From Bacteroidota bacterium (lineage in GTDB: Bacteria; Bacteroidota; Ignavibacteria; UBA10030; BY39): a DNA stretch of 64,000 nt. The translations under genes and the position numbers were made by a program. Below the pieces are notes generated by a model. It made no database searches. It was not told the origin of the DNA and worked only from the letters and a program-made list of their open reading frames with translations. The stretch is taken from NCBI GenBank assembly GCA_030682385.1, contig JAUXOG010000132.1:1-64000 (forward strand). Reading direction: 5' to 3'. This document shows positions 1 through 8,749 of this stretch, one piece after another (the stretch's first letter is position 1; every line of letters begins with the position of its first letter).

Positions 1-250
1 GATTGAAGAGCTTGTGATAAAACTCGTTTTCATTATTTACTGATTCACTTACGTAATAGATCACAATGTTATTTTCTCTTGTAACATCTAACAAATTAAA
101 TAGGATAGATGATTTACCTACACGGCGCGGTGCAACAAGTAGCAAGTTACTTCCACTATCCAACTTCTGCCAGATTTCAATGGTTATTCTTGGGCGCGGA
201 AAGAAATTATCTCCTCTTGCAACTTGGCCAATACTTGGTTTAAATGTCAT
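1..250 (-). CDS. AAA-type ATPase, N-terminal part (runs off the left edge)
   Basis: This gene is absent from the ORF track because its stop lies outside the window. Reading the minus strand from ATG at 250 gives an open frame beginning MTFKPSIGQVARGDNFF. A Walker A P-loop is visible as APRRVGKSS near residues 40-48, preceded by a hydrophobic strand (NLLLV) and followed by a second strand (NIVIYYV). The pattern is that of the archaeal-type/AAA_14-like ATPases that often carry a C-terminal nuclease, but only 83 residues are visible, so the family stays open. A purine-rich AAAAGG lies about 10 nt before the start, and a strong promoter is 34 nt upstream, so it is probably transcribed alone. Confidence 0.75.
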   Translation of the reverse strand, partial: MTFKPSIGQVARGDNFFPRPRITIEIWQKLDSGSNLLLVAPRRVGKSSILFNLLDVTRENNIVIYYVSESVNNENEFYHKLFN

Positions 251-283
251 AAAAATACCTTTTAATGTTCTTTTTGATGTATA

Positions 284-312
284 AATATAATTAACAAAAA
301 TCATTTTGTCAA
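284..312 (-). promoter_or_regulatory. Sigma70-like promoter for the ATPase gene
   Basis: On the minus strand TTGACA is followed by exactly 17 nt and then TATATT. The -10 box ends 33 nt before the ATPase ATG, leaving room for a short leader and ribosome binding site. Both hexamers are near-consensus, which is striking in this AT-rich background. Confidence 0.65.
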
Positions 313-458
313 GTATTTTAACAAAATTATTTTTGCCAAATTATTTATTTCAAAAAAATGTGCAAAACAGTATAAAAATGGCTTTTTTAGGACAGGATGT
401 GAACCTAAATTATTTCCCTATATTTAAATTTAATCGTACCTGCCAATATGACGAAGCA

Positions 459-1496
459 TTAAAAATCTAATTTATGTTGCGTTAATTTTCTTTTCAGGCT
501 AAAATGCTCGTACGCAATTTTGTTTGCAACTCTACCGCGAGGTGTACGCTGTATAAATCCTTCCTGTATCAGATATGGTTCGTAAACTTCTTCAATGGTT
601 CCGGGGTCTTCACTAACTGCGGAGGCAAGAGTAGTTAAACCAACTGGACCTCCATCAAACTTCTCTACGATAGTCAAAATTATTCTTTTATCCATTTCAT
701 CTAAACCGCGGCTGTCAACCTCAAGCGCTCGAAGTGAATAATCAGCCACCTCGTTGTTAATTACACCTTTATGCTCTTTCAAATTTTTATCAGCTTGTGC
801 AAAATCGCGGCAGCGCTTGATTAGCCGGTTAGCTATTCGAGGTGTTCCACGCGATCGAGATGCAATTGTTTCAAGCCCGTCTCTTGTTATCTCAACATCT
901 AAAATATTGGCTGACCGCATCAAAATATTTTGCAGGGTTTGTGTGTCGTAGTAATCTAACCGGTTTGTAACACCAAAACGTGAACGGAGCGGACTCGTTA
1001 ATAAACCGGCGCGAGTAGTTGCACCAACGAGTGTGAACTTCGGAAGTTTTAACTGAACATTGCGGGCATTCGGACCGGAGTCAATCACAATATCTATTAC
1101 AAAATCTTCCAAAGCAGGATACAGATATTCTTCGATTGTTGGATTCAAGCGATGAATTTCGTCAATGAATAATACGTCCCCCTGTTGCAAATTTGTAAGA
1201 ATGCCAGCTAAATTATATGGTTTATCGAGCGCCGGACCGGAAGTAATTTTGATGTTAGCTCCCATCTCATTTGCGATAATATGGGCAAGTGTTGTTTTAC
1301 CGAGTCCGGGTGGACCGGTAAGCAAAACGTGGTCTAAAGTTTCTTTCCGCTTTTTTGCTGCAGAGATAAAAACTTTTAAGTTGTTCACAATTTTTTCCTG
1401 ACCAAAAAATTCGCCGAAGTTGATTGGACGCAAAGTTTGATCGAGTTCAACTTCGCCTTCGAATTGTTCGGGGGACGTTACATCTGATTTACGCAT
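459..1496 (-). CDS. ruvB: Holliday junction branch migration helicase RuvB
   Basis: RuvB is the hexameric AAA+ motor that, with RuvA, drives branch migration of Holliday junctions in recombinational repair. The 345-residue length is normal. Visible motifs are Walker [10 protein letters not shown] (about residue 60), Walker B with FIDEIH (about 110), sensor-type [18 protein letters not shown] (about 158-175) and the C-terminal winged helix ending in QRTPRGRVA. No ruvA or ruvC is adjacent. The ATG overlaps the end of a 39-codon ORF upstream, so translation may be coupled to it. Confidence 0.97.
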   Translation of the reverse strand: MRKSDVTSPEQFEGEVELDQTLRPINFGEFFGQEKIVNNLKVFISAAKKRKETLDHVLLTGPPGLGKTTLAHIIANEMGANIKITSGPALDKPYNLAGILTNLQQGDVLFIDEIHRLNPTIEEYLYPALEDFVIDIVIDSGPNARNVQLKLPKFTLVGATTRAGLLTSPLRSRFGVTNRLDYYDTQTLQNILMRSANILDVEITRDGLETIASRSRGTPRIANRLIKRCRDFAQADKNLKEHKGVINNEVADYSLRALEVDSRGLDEMDKRIILTIVEKFDGGPVGLTTLASAVSEDPGTIEEVYEPYLIQEGFIQRTPRGRVANKIAYEHFSLKRKLTQHKLDF

Positions 1497-1608
1497 TTAT
1501 ATATAATCCTTTAATACCAAGTAACCGGTTAAGCAACTTAACTTGATCAGCTTTTGAAAGATGCTCCAACTCTTTTTCATTTTTTTTCAATTTGGTTGTT
1601 GTAAACAT
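1489..1608 (-). CDS. Small ORF upstream of and overlapping ruvB
   Basis: This 39-codon frame is too short for the ORF track. It starts at ATG 1608 behind an AAGGAT ribosome binding site and stops at TAA 1489, eight bases inside ruvB. The product ([20 protein letters not shown]...) is charged and helical; the segment [15 protein letters not shown] faintly resembles the N-terminus of small addiction-module antitoxins, but I do not assign it. It may be a real small protein, a coupling leader for ruvB, or a remnant of a longer gene. Confidence 0.35.
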   Translation of the reverse strand: MFTTTKLKKNEKELEHLSKADQVKLLNRLLGIKGLYINA

Positions 1609-1643
1609 TTTATATCCTTATTAATTATTTTTTTACTTAATTA

Positions 1644-1766
1644 ACTGAAGTTACGCAAAAGAGTCATTCTGAACGAAGTGAAGAATCTTAAACCTCAAAT
1701 TCGAGCTATTTTTAGATGTTTCGCTTCGCTCAACATGACAAAAAGTCAATTCTGCGTAACTTCAGT
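1644..1766. repeat. Palindromic element with 14-bp terminal inverted repeats
   Basis: The stretch starts ACTGAAGTTACGCA and ends with its exact reverse complement, TGCGTAACTTCAGT. Inside lie the words gtcattctgaacgaag and its inverted partner cttcgctcaacatgac, a pattern seen in short dispersed elements of many bacterial genomes. It has no coding capacity and looks like a miniature mobile or REP-like element in the gap between the outer-membrane protein gene and ruvB. Confidence 0.6.
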
Positions 1767-1802
1767 AATTAATATAGAAAATTTATCCATATCTTCAAAT
1801 AT

Positions 1803-3080
1803 TTAATTAAAAAAATAAAAACTGCCACCCGAACCACCGAAACGGGGATTTACAATATTATTATATATGGCTCCGAATGTGTAACTTAAACCAATATAAC
1901 CACTATACCTGTAATTAGTTGCGAGTTCCGTGCGGCGAAGAAGTATCTGCTCGGTTGTTGCCTGGCCTTTTCGAAGCGATAACTGGTCATTAATTCTTGA
2001 ATAGCTTGCAAAGAGGTTTAATGAAAGCCCTTCAAACAGGCGTAAATTTAAATTAGTATAAATTCTCAAGCTTCGTTTCTGAAAATCGTGCAGGAATTGA
2101 GAGCCTGATAACGTTGTTGAAACAGAACCCCACGGCTGGCGCAAATCTAATGTAAAAGAGAGCGATTGTTTGAAAAGCTGTTCAGCAGTTTTATTAAATA
2201 TTGTTTCTTCCTCATAACGAACATTTTCATGAGTTAGTTTATACATCAATCTGAATTGTCTGCGAGTTGACTCACTGTATGGGAAAATATTGTATTCGAC
2301 TGCGGGTGAAGCAGAAACTCTTAATTTAGTATTTCCAAATGTCGAAGTCGAAACATCTGCAAAACCTCCAACCGACCAATGCTCACTAATACTTCTCACA
2401 ACCATCGCATTAAAATTATAACCGCGCGATATACTTAATATTTTCATATCTCCCCAATCGAATTTATTTTCGCTGTAACTTCTATTTAAAGAAAAATCAA
2501 ATTTCCAATCGTGTGTAACTCTCTTGGCACTTAATCCCCCCGAAAGGTAAACGGAACTTGATACCTTCTCACCGTTTAAATTAGAATTTATACTCGTAGT
2601 AAAAACCCAATTATCCCATTTATCAATAATTTGTTCAACTTTTGTAGGGACCAAGTAGCTAATATTCAAATATTCGTTTAGAGGTGTTCTGGCAACATAT
2701 CGGGTAAGTCCTAACTTCAACGACTTTACCAATGTCTGTCGAATTATATCAGGCGTATCAGACTCCTTTGTTATGAAGACCAATGTATCGTGCAGTCCGG
2801 CATACTTATTTTTACCAATGAATGTTAAAGTGTACTCTTCTCCCTTACCGCCAGTACGTTGAGTCGTAATCAGAACATGAACATCCGCCTGATTCGGGTC
2901 GCGCACGTAATTTACGAATGTAATTTCAGTGCGGATATAATTTTCGTCGCAGAAAAAGCAATCAATAAAAACATTTGGAGCAAACTGCCTCAAAGCACTT
3001 GTAGTGTCTTCAGGTTCTTGTGAAAATATTTGAGTAGTAAATAATAGCAAAAATAGGACAAGGGATAAATACCGTTTCAT
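1803..3080 (-). CDS. Predicted outer-membrane beta-barrel protein
   Basis: A cleavable signal peptide (MKRYLSLVLFLLLFTTQIFSQ) is followed by a roughly 110-residue alpha/beta domain (residues 25-135) and then many alternating amphipathic beta strands typical of an outer-membrane barrel (WVFTTSINSNLNGEK, HDWKFDFSLNRSYS, SLNLFASYSRI). The protein ends in aromatic residues (FYFFN), as barrel proteins recognised by BamA usually do. I do not recognise a named family, and no substrate can be inferred. It is a single gene with a purine-rich GAGGAGCTCAAG before its start. Confidence 0.7.
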   Translation of the reverse strand: MKRYLSLVLFLLLFTTQIFSQEPEDTTSALRQFAPNVFIDCFFCDENYIRTEITFVNYVRDPNQADVHVLITTQRTGGKGEEYTLTFIGKNKYAGLHDTLVFITKESDTPDIIRQTLVKSLKLGLTRYVARTPLNEYLNISYLVPTKVEQIIDKWDNWVFTTSINSNLNGEKVSSSVYLSGGLSAKRVTHDWKFDFSLNRSYSENKFDWGDMKILSISRGYNFNAMVVRSISEHWSVGGFADVSTSTFGNTKLRVSASPAVEYNIFPYSESTRRQFRLMYKLTHENVRYEEETIFNKTAEQLFKQSLSFTLDLRQPWGSVSTTLSGSQFLHDFQKRSLRIYTNLNLRLFEGLSLNLFASYSRINDQLSLRKGQATTEQILLRRTELATNYRYSGYIGLSYTFGAIYNNIVNPRFGGSGGSFYFFN

Positions 3081-3120
3081 CTTGAGCTCCTCTCATTTGT
3101 TATGGATGTTTATATAGAAT

Positions 3121-4806
3121 TTATGTTTTATCTTCAGGTAATTCAGGTTCCACAAAAATTACTTTTTCGCGTTCGAGTACTACAGTGCCTTCGTTGCTCT
3201 TTTTAGGTTTGCGAACATATTTTCGCTCGCAATAGGCAACCGGTACATTACCGGCATTTCGCATCTTGCTGTAATAAGCTGCAATACTTGCGGCTTGTTT
3301 AACTGCTTCTTTCGCCGGCTTTATTTTGGTGTTACCTACTTTTAACACTACATGCGACCCACCTGCACCTCGCGCATGAAACCAAAGGTCGTTCGGCTTG
3401 GCATATTTCATTGTCAGCAAGTCGTTATTAGCGGCGCTCTTGCCTACTAATACTTCAAAATCGCCCGCCACTTTAAAAATTCGGAATGGAGGTAATGCCG
3501 CCTTTTCTTTTTCGGATATTAAATGCAATCGTTTTAAGTCGGCATCATACTCATCCTTAAATTCAGCAAACTGCTCTTTTGTTTGACAGTTATCTAAATG
3601 CAGAAGCAGTTTCTCGAGTAGTGCAATATTTTTTGTAACATCTACCAGCCGGGTTTTTACCGCCTCGTATGCAATTCGCGCCTTTCTAGATTTATCGAAA
3701 TACCGCTCAGCATTTTTTGCCGGAGTTAATTTGGGATCCAAGGTTATACGCATCAACTTATCATTGTGAAATACATCCTCCACATCAATATCCTTCGTTC
3801 CTTTTGTTAGATGTTGCAAATTCGTCATTATGACTTTTGCGATATGGTCATATTCATCAGCACGACTTGCCTCCAACACTTCATTTTTTATTGCTTTTTC
3901 TGTGCGTACTAACTTATCAAGTTCATTTTTGATTTTTAGTAAGAATTCCTTTTTATCGAAATCAATATTACTCGCCTTGAACGACTGAGCAACGAAAACT
4001 TTTACTCCTTCATTTACACTCGAAAAATTCTCCGGTGTCGAACCGGTTAAATGCTCTAACTTTATCATCGAAAATACTCGTGGAATATTATTACTGTAAT
4101 AAATTGTCGGGGCAGGCTTGCTTACTTCGGTAAATAAATTAATTAATTGTTGGTATATGGTTTTTAAATCATCGTGAGTTAATTCACTGGCATGAACCTT
4201 CTCTTCAAGTTTAGCACGATGCAAAGCTTCACGTGCAAGGGTTGAACCAAGAAACTTATAAGCACCCTTTACTGCACTGAAAGTTGTCTTGTTTCTATCC
4301 TCCAACATTTTATCCTTAAATGTTTCAAAGTCGGCTATCAAGTTGCTAAAGTCTTCTTCTTTTGATTTGAACAAATTTTCATACGATTTTCCAACAAAAT
4401 CTTTACTGTGTTTAAAGGCATTTATAATTTCTTTGTTCTCGTTGATCAAAAATATGTTCGCCGACGTTGTTCCAAAAAGATGGAACAGCATTTTCATCTT
4501 ATTCGAAAAATTAATATTTATTATTCTATCAAAAAGATGTCCGGTGATGTTATTGATGGTTAGGTTATTTAATTCAGTAAATAAAGAGATTGAATTCCGT
4601 TTTGCCCTTGCAATTTGTTCTCGCATAAAAATAAAATTCATCTGCGGAGTAATAGAGACAGATAAAGTTTTAGGAGTAGTGTTTGCAAGCAGCGAAATTT
4701 GTAATTCATTTTTTTGTTGTGAATATAATTCAAGGACAGCAGCATTTTTGAGTGCCACATTAAATTCATCTGCAAGACTTTGAAGTGTTATAAAATGATT
4801 CAACAT
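3121..4806 (-). CDS. rqcH: RqcH/NFACT-family ribosome quality-control protein
   Basis: NFACT proteins bind the obstructed 50S subunit with a peptidyl-tRNA and add C-terminal alanine tails that mark stalled nascent chains for degradation. The 561 residues show an NFACT-N domain with a DR pair in HLFDRIININF (about residue 92), a long central coiled-coil region (about 280-420), and the NFACT-R/DUF814 domain near the C-terminus with NDLWFHARGAGGSHVVLKV and YCERKYVRKPKK. The older name for the family is fibronectin-binding protein A. It stands alone between an outer-membrane protein gene and the divergent yicC operon. Confidence 0.9.
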   Translation of the reverse strand: MLNHFITLQSLADEFNVALKNAAVLELYSQQKNELQISLLANTTPKTLSVSITPQMNFIFMREQIARAKRNSISLFTELNNLTINNITGHLFDRIININFSNKMKMLFHLFGTTSANIFLINENKEIINAFKHSKDFVGKSYENLFKSKEEDFSNLIADFETFKDKMLEDRNKTTFSAVKGAYKFLGSTLAREALHRAKLEEKVHASELTHDDLKTIYQQLINLFTEVSKPAPTIYYSNNIPRVFSMIKLEHLTGSTPENFSSVNEGVKVFVAQSFKASNIDFDKKEFLLKIKNELDKLVRTEKAIKNEVLEASRADEYDHIAKVIMTNLQHLTKGTKDIDVEDVFHNDKLMRITLDPKLTPAKNAERYFDKSRKARIAYEAVKTRLVDVTKNIALLEKLLLHLDNCQTKEQFAEFKDEYDADLKRLHLISEKEKAALPPFRIFKVAGDFEVLVGKSAANNDLLTMKYAKPNDLWFHARGAGGSHVVLKVGNTKIKPAKEAVKQAASIAAYYSKMRNAGNVPVAYCERKYVRKPKKSNEGTVVLEREKVIFVEPELPEDKT

Positions 4807-5024
4807 AATTTTTGATTTTCCTTTTTTATCCGCTCAAATATACAAAAACCGAAGCTAATCTCAAACACGAGAGAAAGGCTTGGAAGATGATTAAAAATTT
4901 TGTAATTTAGGTGTGGCAATTTCCAGTTTTTATCATTTCTGATTAATAAACGCCAATTTTATAAATTCCTATGTGAGTTTGTATTTATTCAGAAGCGCTA
5001 TCAAAAAAAATAATAGGATTATAG

Positions 5025-5906
5025 ATGATTTCGAGCATGACGGGCTACGGCAGAGGCGACGCTGCACAAAAAGGTATTACCGCAACGGCAGAACTTCGCA
5101 GCGTGAATAACCGGTTTTTAGAACTAACAATACGGCTTCCAAAGAATTTATCGCATCGCGAAAACGATGTAAAAGAAATAGTGCAATCTAAGATTGACCG
5201 CGGCAAAATTAATTTGTCTGTAAATATCGAAACGCCTGTCGATCAACGGGCACCTATGATGATTAATAAAGACGCTGCCCGGATGAGTTATAAAATACTT
5301 AACGAGCTAAAAAAGTCGGTTAATATTAAAGAAGACATTACAATCGATCATCTATTAAAGTTTTCCGAAATCATACGACCCGAAGATAAAGAAAACACAG
5401 GCGAAGTTGAATGGGTGTTGTGCGAGAAAGCGGTTAGAAAAGCTTTAGGCAATCTTCTGAAAATGCGCATCGATGAAGGCAGCGAATTACAAAAAGATTT
5501 ATCCCGTCGAATAAAATTGATTGATAAAAAGATCGATATAATTGAGAAGCTCTCGAAACAACGCATCCCAATCGAGCGAACCCGGCTGCGCGAACGAGTT
5601 GAAAAATTAATTGAAGCCAAAGACCGTATCGATGATAAACGCTTGGAACTCGAAATAATATTATTATCTGAAAAATTGGATATTACAGAAGAGTGTGTGC
5701 GGCTGCGAAGTCATCAAAAATATTTTCTCGAATCTATGAATGGTAAAGAGCCATCAGGAAGAAAATTAAATTTCTTGGTTCAGGAAATTCATCGCGAAGT
5801 AAATACGATAGGTTCTAAAGCAAACGATGCAATAATCTCGCGGCACATTATTGAAATTAAGGAAGAGCTCGAAAAAATAAGAGAACAAATTCAAAATATA
5901 GAATAA
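5025..5906 (+). CDS. yicC: YicC-family endoribonuclease
   Basis: The protein starts MISSMTGYGRG, the hallmark N-terminus of the YicC family, and ends with the conserved C-terminal domain (LNFLVQEIHREVNTIGSKANDA). At 293 residues it is full length. Family members in E. coli and B. subtilis (YloC) are RNases that clip RNA loops. It is the first gene of a compact housekeeping operon; its stop codon overlaps the gmk start by one base (TAATG), an arrangement also seen in other bacteria, where yicC is commonly paired with gmk and rpoZ. Confidence 0.92.
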   Translation: MISSMTGYGRGDAAQKGITATAELRSVNNRFLELTIRLPKNLSHRENDVKEIVQSKIDRGKINLSVNIETPVDQRAPMMINKDAARMSYKILNELKKSVNIKEDITIDHLLKFSEIIRPEDKENTGEVEWVLCEKAVRKALGNLLKMRIDEGSELQKDLSRRIKLIDKKIDIIEKLSKQRIPIERTRLRERVEKLIEAKDRIDDKRLELEIILLSEKLDITEECVRLRSHQKYFLESMNGKEPSGRKLNFLVQEIHREVNTIGSKANDAIISRHIIEIKEELEKIREQIQNIE

Positions 5907-6469
5907 TGAGTAATCCGAAACTGATTGTCGTCTCTGCACCCAGTGGATGTGGCAAAACAACAATTGTGAAAGAAATTTTGAAAAGTCATCCGGAATTTCA
6001 TTTCTCGGTGTCGGCGACCACCCGTGCGAAACGAAATAATGAAACAGACGGCAAAGATTACTACTTTATAACTAAAGAAGAATTTCAAAAACATATCGAA
6101 AATGATACGCTCATCGAGTGGCAAAAAATTTATGACGATTATTACGGCACGCTTGTATCCGAAGTTGATAAATCGTTTGCCTGCGGTAAATCGGTTGTAT
6201 TTGATATAGATGTATTAGGTGCTTTATCTATAAAAAAGAAATATCCTGAAGATTCGATGCTGATTTTTATTGATGTCCCGGATATGGATATTTTAAACGA
6301 GAGGCTGAAAAACAGAAAAACAGAAAGCCCCGAAACACTAAAAAAACGAATCGACCGCGTCGAAATGGAAATGAAACAAAAAACATTATTTGATTATATT
6401 GTAATAAACGACCAGCTCCAACAAGCTGTTGATGAAGTTGAAAAAATAATTAGCAATAACTTTAATTAA
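5906..6469 (+). CDS. gmk: Guanylate kinase
   Basis: It phosphorylates GMP to GDP with ATP in purine nucleotide synthesis. The P-loop SAPSGCGKTT is at residues 10-19, the GMP-binding segment SATTRAKRNNETDGKDYYF at about 38-56, and the lid region with RLKNRKTESPETLKKRI at about 130-150. The 187-residue length is typical. It sits between yicC (one-base overlap) and rpoZ (17-nt gap) and is surely cotranscribed with them. Confidence 0.97.
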   Translation: MSNPKLIVVSAPSGCGKTTIVKEILKSHPEFHFSVSATTRAKRNNETDGKDYYFITKEEFQKHIENDTLIEWQKIYDDYYGTLVSEVDKSFACGKSVVFDIDVLGALSIKKKYPEDSMLIFIDVPDMDILNERLKNRKTESPETLKKRIDRVEMEMKQKTLFDYIVINDQLQQAVDEVEKIISNNFN

Positions 6470-6486
6470 AACACAAAGGAAACCAA

Positions 6487-6807
6487 ATGCCAATAAAATC
6501 TATAAGTCTTGAAGCTCTGGAATCAAAAGTTGAAAACATTTACGAGGCAATCGTGGTGTTATCGAAACGCGCTCAGCAGATTAATGAAGAAATAAAGATT
6601 GAATTCAACCAGCGGCTCGAGATAGTTCAATCGAAATTAATGAGCGAAGATTCGGATGAACCTGAAACTATGGAAACGGTAACTAATCCGGAACAGGTTC
6701 TCATAGCACGCGAATTCGAAAAGCGGCCGAAACCAACACAGGTAGCTATCGAAGAATTGCTTAATTCAAAATTGGATTTTAAATATAAAAGCGAAAACAA
6801 CAGCTAA
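6487..6807 (+). CDS. rpoZ: RNA polymerase omega subunit (Rpb6-like)
   Basis: The N-terminal half carries the omega/Rpb6 signature around NIYEAIVVLSKRAQQINEE (residues 17-35), the helix that clamps the beta' C-terminus, followed by a divergent acidic linker and a helix with PTQVAIEELLNSK. The 106-residue size fits the Bacteroidota/Chlorobiota version. The position directly after gmk is the classical one for rpoZ and supports the call despite low sequence conservation. Confidence 0.85.
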   Translation: MPIKSISLEALESKVENIYEAIVVLSKRAQQINEEIKIEFNQRLEIVQSKLMSEDSDEPETMETVTNPEQVLIAREFEKRPKPTQVAIEELLNSKLDFKYKSENNS

Positions 6808-6819
6808 TTTTGAATTAAT

Positions 6820-8043
6820 ATGTTACGCGGCAAAAAAATATTGATCGGAATTACAGGCGGAATTGCCGCTTACAAAATTCCCCCGCTCGTCCGCGAATTT
6901 AAAAAACAGGGTGCTGCTGTAAAAGTAGTGATGACAAAAGCCGCTACCGAATTTATTAACCCGAACACACTTGCGGCTCTTTCTGAGAATGAAATTGTAA
7001 CCGATACTTTTCCTGATGCTTCTCTATCAGTTATTAAGTCCGAAACGTGGCACATCCACCTCGGAACTTGGGCTGATATTATGTTGATAGCTCCTGCAAC
7101 AGCTAATACCATAGCAAAAATCGCTTATGGAATTGCTGATAATCCGGTTACTATTATGGCGCTTTCGGTTCGCTGTCCGGTTGCCATTTCCCCGGCAATG
7201 GATACATATATGTGGGAAAATCCGGCGACACAAGAAAATTTATCAAAACTCAGGCAACGCGGTTATCGAATAATTAATCCTGAAGTCGGCGAACTCGCCA
7301 GCGGTTTAACAGGCAAAGGTCGTTTACCTGAAATAAAAAAATTAACAACTTCTATACAAAAGATTTTAGACAAGGCGCATCAAGATTTTTCCGGTAAAAA
7401 AATACTCGTTACTGCCGGACCGACTTATGAACCAATCGATCCGGTCAGATACATTGGAAACAGATCCTCCGGTAAAATGGGCTTTGCGATTGCCCGATGT
7501 GCTGCTGAACGCGGTGCCAAAGTTACCCTGATATCAGGACCCTCGAATCTTGAGACACCTAATTTTGTAGAGAGGATTGAGATTGAAACTGCTGAAGAAA
7601 TGTATAACCAATGTATCAAACATTCCTCTAAATCCGATGTTGTAATAATGGCGGCAGCCGTTGCCGATTTCAAACCGGAAATTACAGCGAACCGCAAAAT
7701 TAAAAAAGAAGATATAGTCAGCAATAATCTCACACTGAAACTTACAAAGACAAAAGATATTTTAGAAACGTTAGGAAAGAAAAAAAAGAAACATCAAGTG
7801 CTTGTCGGTTTTGCATTGGAAACTGATAACGAAATTGAAAATGCAGTAAAAAAACTAAATCGTAAAAATCTCGATTTTATTGTAATGAACAACCCATTAA
7901 AAAATGGGGCAGGAATCGGCAGCCACACAAACGTCGTATCTTTCCTCCACAAAAATGGAACGAAAGAAATCTTTAATAAAATGCTGAAAGACGATGTTGC
8001 GAATCAAATACTTAATCGTATTTCTAAATTGAACAGAAGTTAA
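6820..8043 (+). CDS. coaBC: Bifunctional phosphopantothenoylcysteine decarboxylase/synthetase
   Basis: This fusion makes 4'-phosphopantetheine from 4'-phosphopantothenate and cysteine in coenzyme A synthesis. The N-terminal flavoprotein CoaC domain (residues 1-185) shows GITGGIAAYK, the catalytic-His region WHIHLGTWADIMLIAPATAN and the PAMDTYMWENPATQ segment. The CoaB domain (190-405) shows VTAGPTYEPIDPVRYIGNRSSGKMG and AAAVADFKP. The length of 407 residues is typical. The gap from rpoZ is only 12 nt, and the next ATG follows its stop directly. Confidence 0.96.
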   Translation: MLRGKKILIGITGGIAAYKIPPLVREFKKQGAAVKVVMTKAATEFINPNTLAALSENEIVTDTFPDASLSVIKSETWHIHLGTWADIMLIAPATANTIAKIAYGIADNPVTIMALSVRCPVAISPAMDTYMWENPATQENLSKLRQRGYRIINPEVGELASGLTGKGRLPEIKKLTTSIQKILDKAHQDFSGKKILVTAGPTYEPIDPVRYIGNRSSGKMGFAIARCAAERGAKVTLISGPSNLETPNFVERIEIETAEEMYNQCIKHSSKSDVVIMAAAVADFKPEITANRKIKKEDIVSNNLTLKLTKTKDILETLGKKKKKHQVLVGFALETDNEIENAVKKLNRKNLDFIVMNNPLKNGAGIGSHTNVVSFLHKNGTKEIFNKMLKDDVANQILNRISKLNRS

Positions 8044-8748
8044 ATGAGCGATATCCGAAAAGAATTTAAAGATATTCTAAACAATGCAGAAAGCTACTTA
8101 ATGCAACAGGAACAGTTGTTTGGCGGTATCATTTATAAAACATCAGCCTCAAAAATTGAAAAAACTTCTGCACCTTTAGCAGAATTTCAAAGCGTAAATA
8201 GTTTAGATGAATTTAACGCGCAGATATCTTCTTGTAAGAAATGTTCTTTAGGCGATACACGTAAAAATTTTGTATTTGGAGTTGGCAATCCGAATGCAAA
8301 AGTAATGTTTGTAGGAGAAGCTCCGGGCGCTGATGAAGATGCTCAGGGTGAACCTTTCGTCGGACGCGCAGGTCAGTTACTGAATAAAATTTTGGAAGCA
8401 GTTCAACTCAAACGTGAAGATGTTTATATATGCAACATTCTGAAATGTCGTCCACCCGATAACCGCGACCCGATGTTAAAAGAAATGGAACTTTGCTCTC
8501 CATATCTTTCGAAACAAATCGAATTAATAAAACCGAAATTTATTATTTGCTTGGGTCGAATTGCTGCTCAATGGTTGCTTCAAACAAGCGATAGTTTAAC
8601 AGCTATGCGGCAAAAAGTTTATAATTACCAAGGGGCTAAATTAATTGTAACGTACCACCCGGCAGCGTTGCTGCGTAATCCGAATTGGAAGCGACCGACT
8701 TGGGAAGATATGCAATTATTTCAAAAACTTTATAACGAACAAATGTAA
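8044..8748 (+). CDS. Family 4-type uracil-DNA glycosylase (4Fe-4S)
   Basis: It removes uracil from DNA at the start of base-excision repair. The motifs are GEAPGADEDAQGEPFVGRAG (motif 1 with the FeS-type extension) and TYHPAALLRNP (motif 2). Four cysteines can ligate the cluster: CKKC near residue 60, the C of CNILKC, and the C in MELCSPYL. The N-terminal 50 residues are a non-conserved linker. The ATG follows the coaBC stop with no gap, and the dnaB start is two bases after its own stop. Confidence 0.93.
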   Translation: MSDIRKEFKDILNNAESYLMQQEQLFGGIIYKTSASKIEKTSAPLAEFQSVNSLDEFNAQISSCKKCSLGDTRKNFVFGVGNPNAKVMFVGEAPGADEDAQGEPFVGRAGQLLNKILEAVQLKREDVYICNILKCRPPDNRDPMLKEMELCSPYLSKQIELIKPKFIICLGRIAAQWLLQTSDSLTAMRQKVYNYQGAKLIVTYHPAALLRNPNWKRPTWEDMQLFQKLYNEQM

Positions 8749-8749
8749 T

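Noticed and set aside
66-284. Plus-strand ORF of 72 residues at the left edge
   Set aside because: It is the antisense shadow of the partial AAA ATPase, whose Walker A motif is clear on the minus strand.
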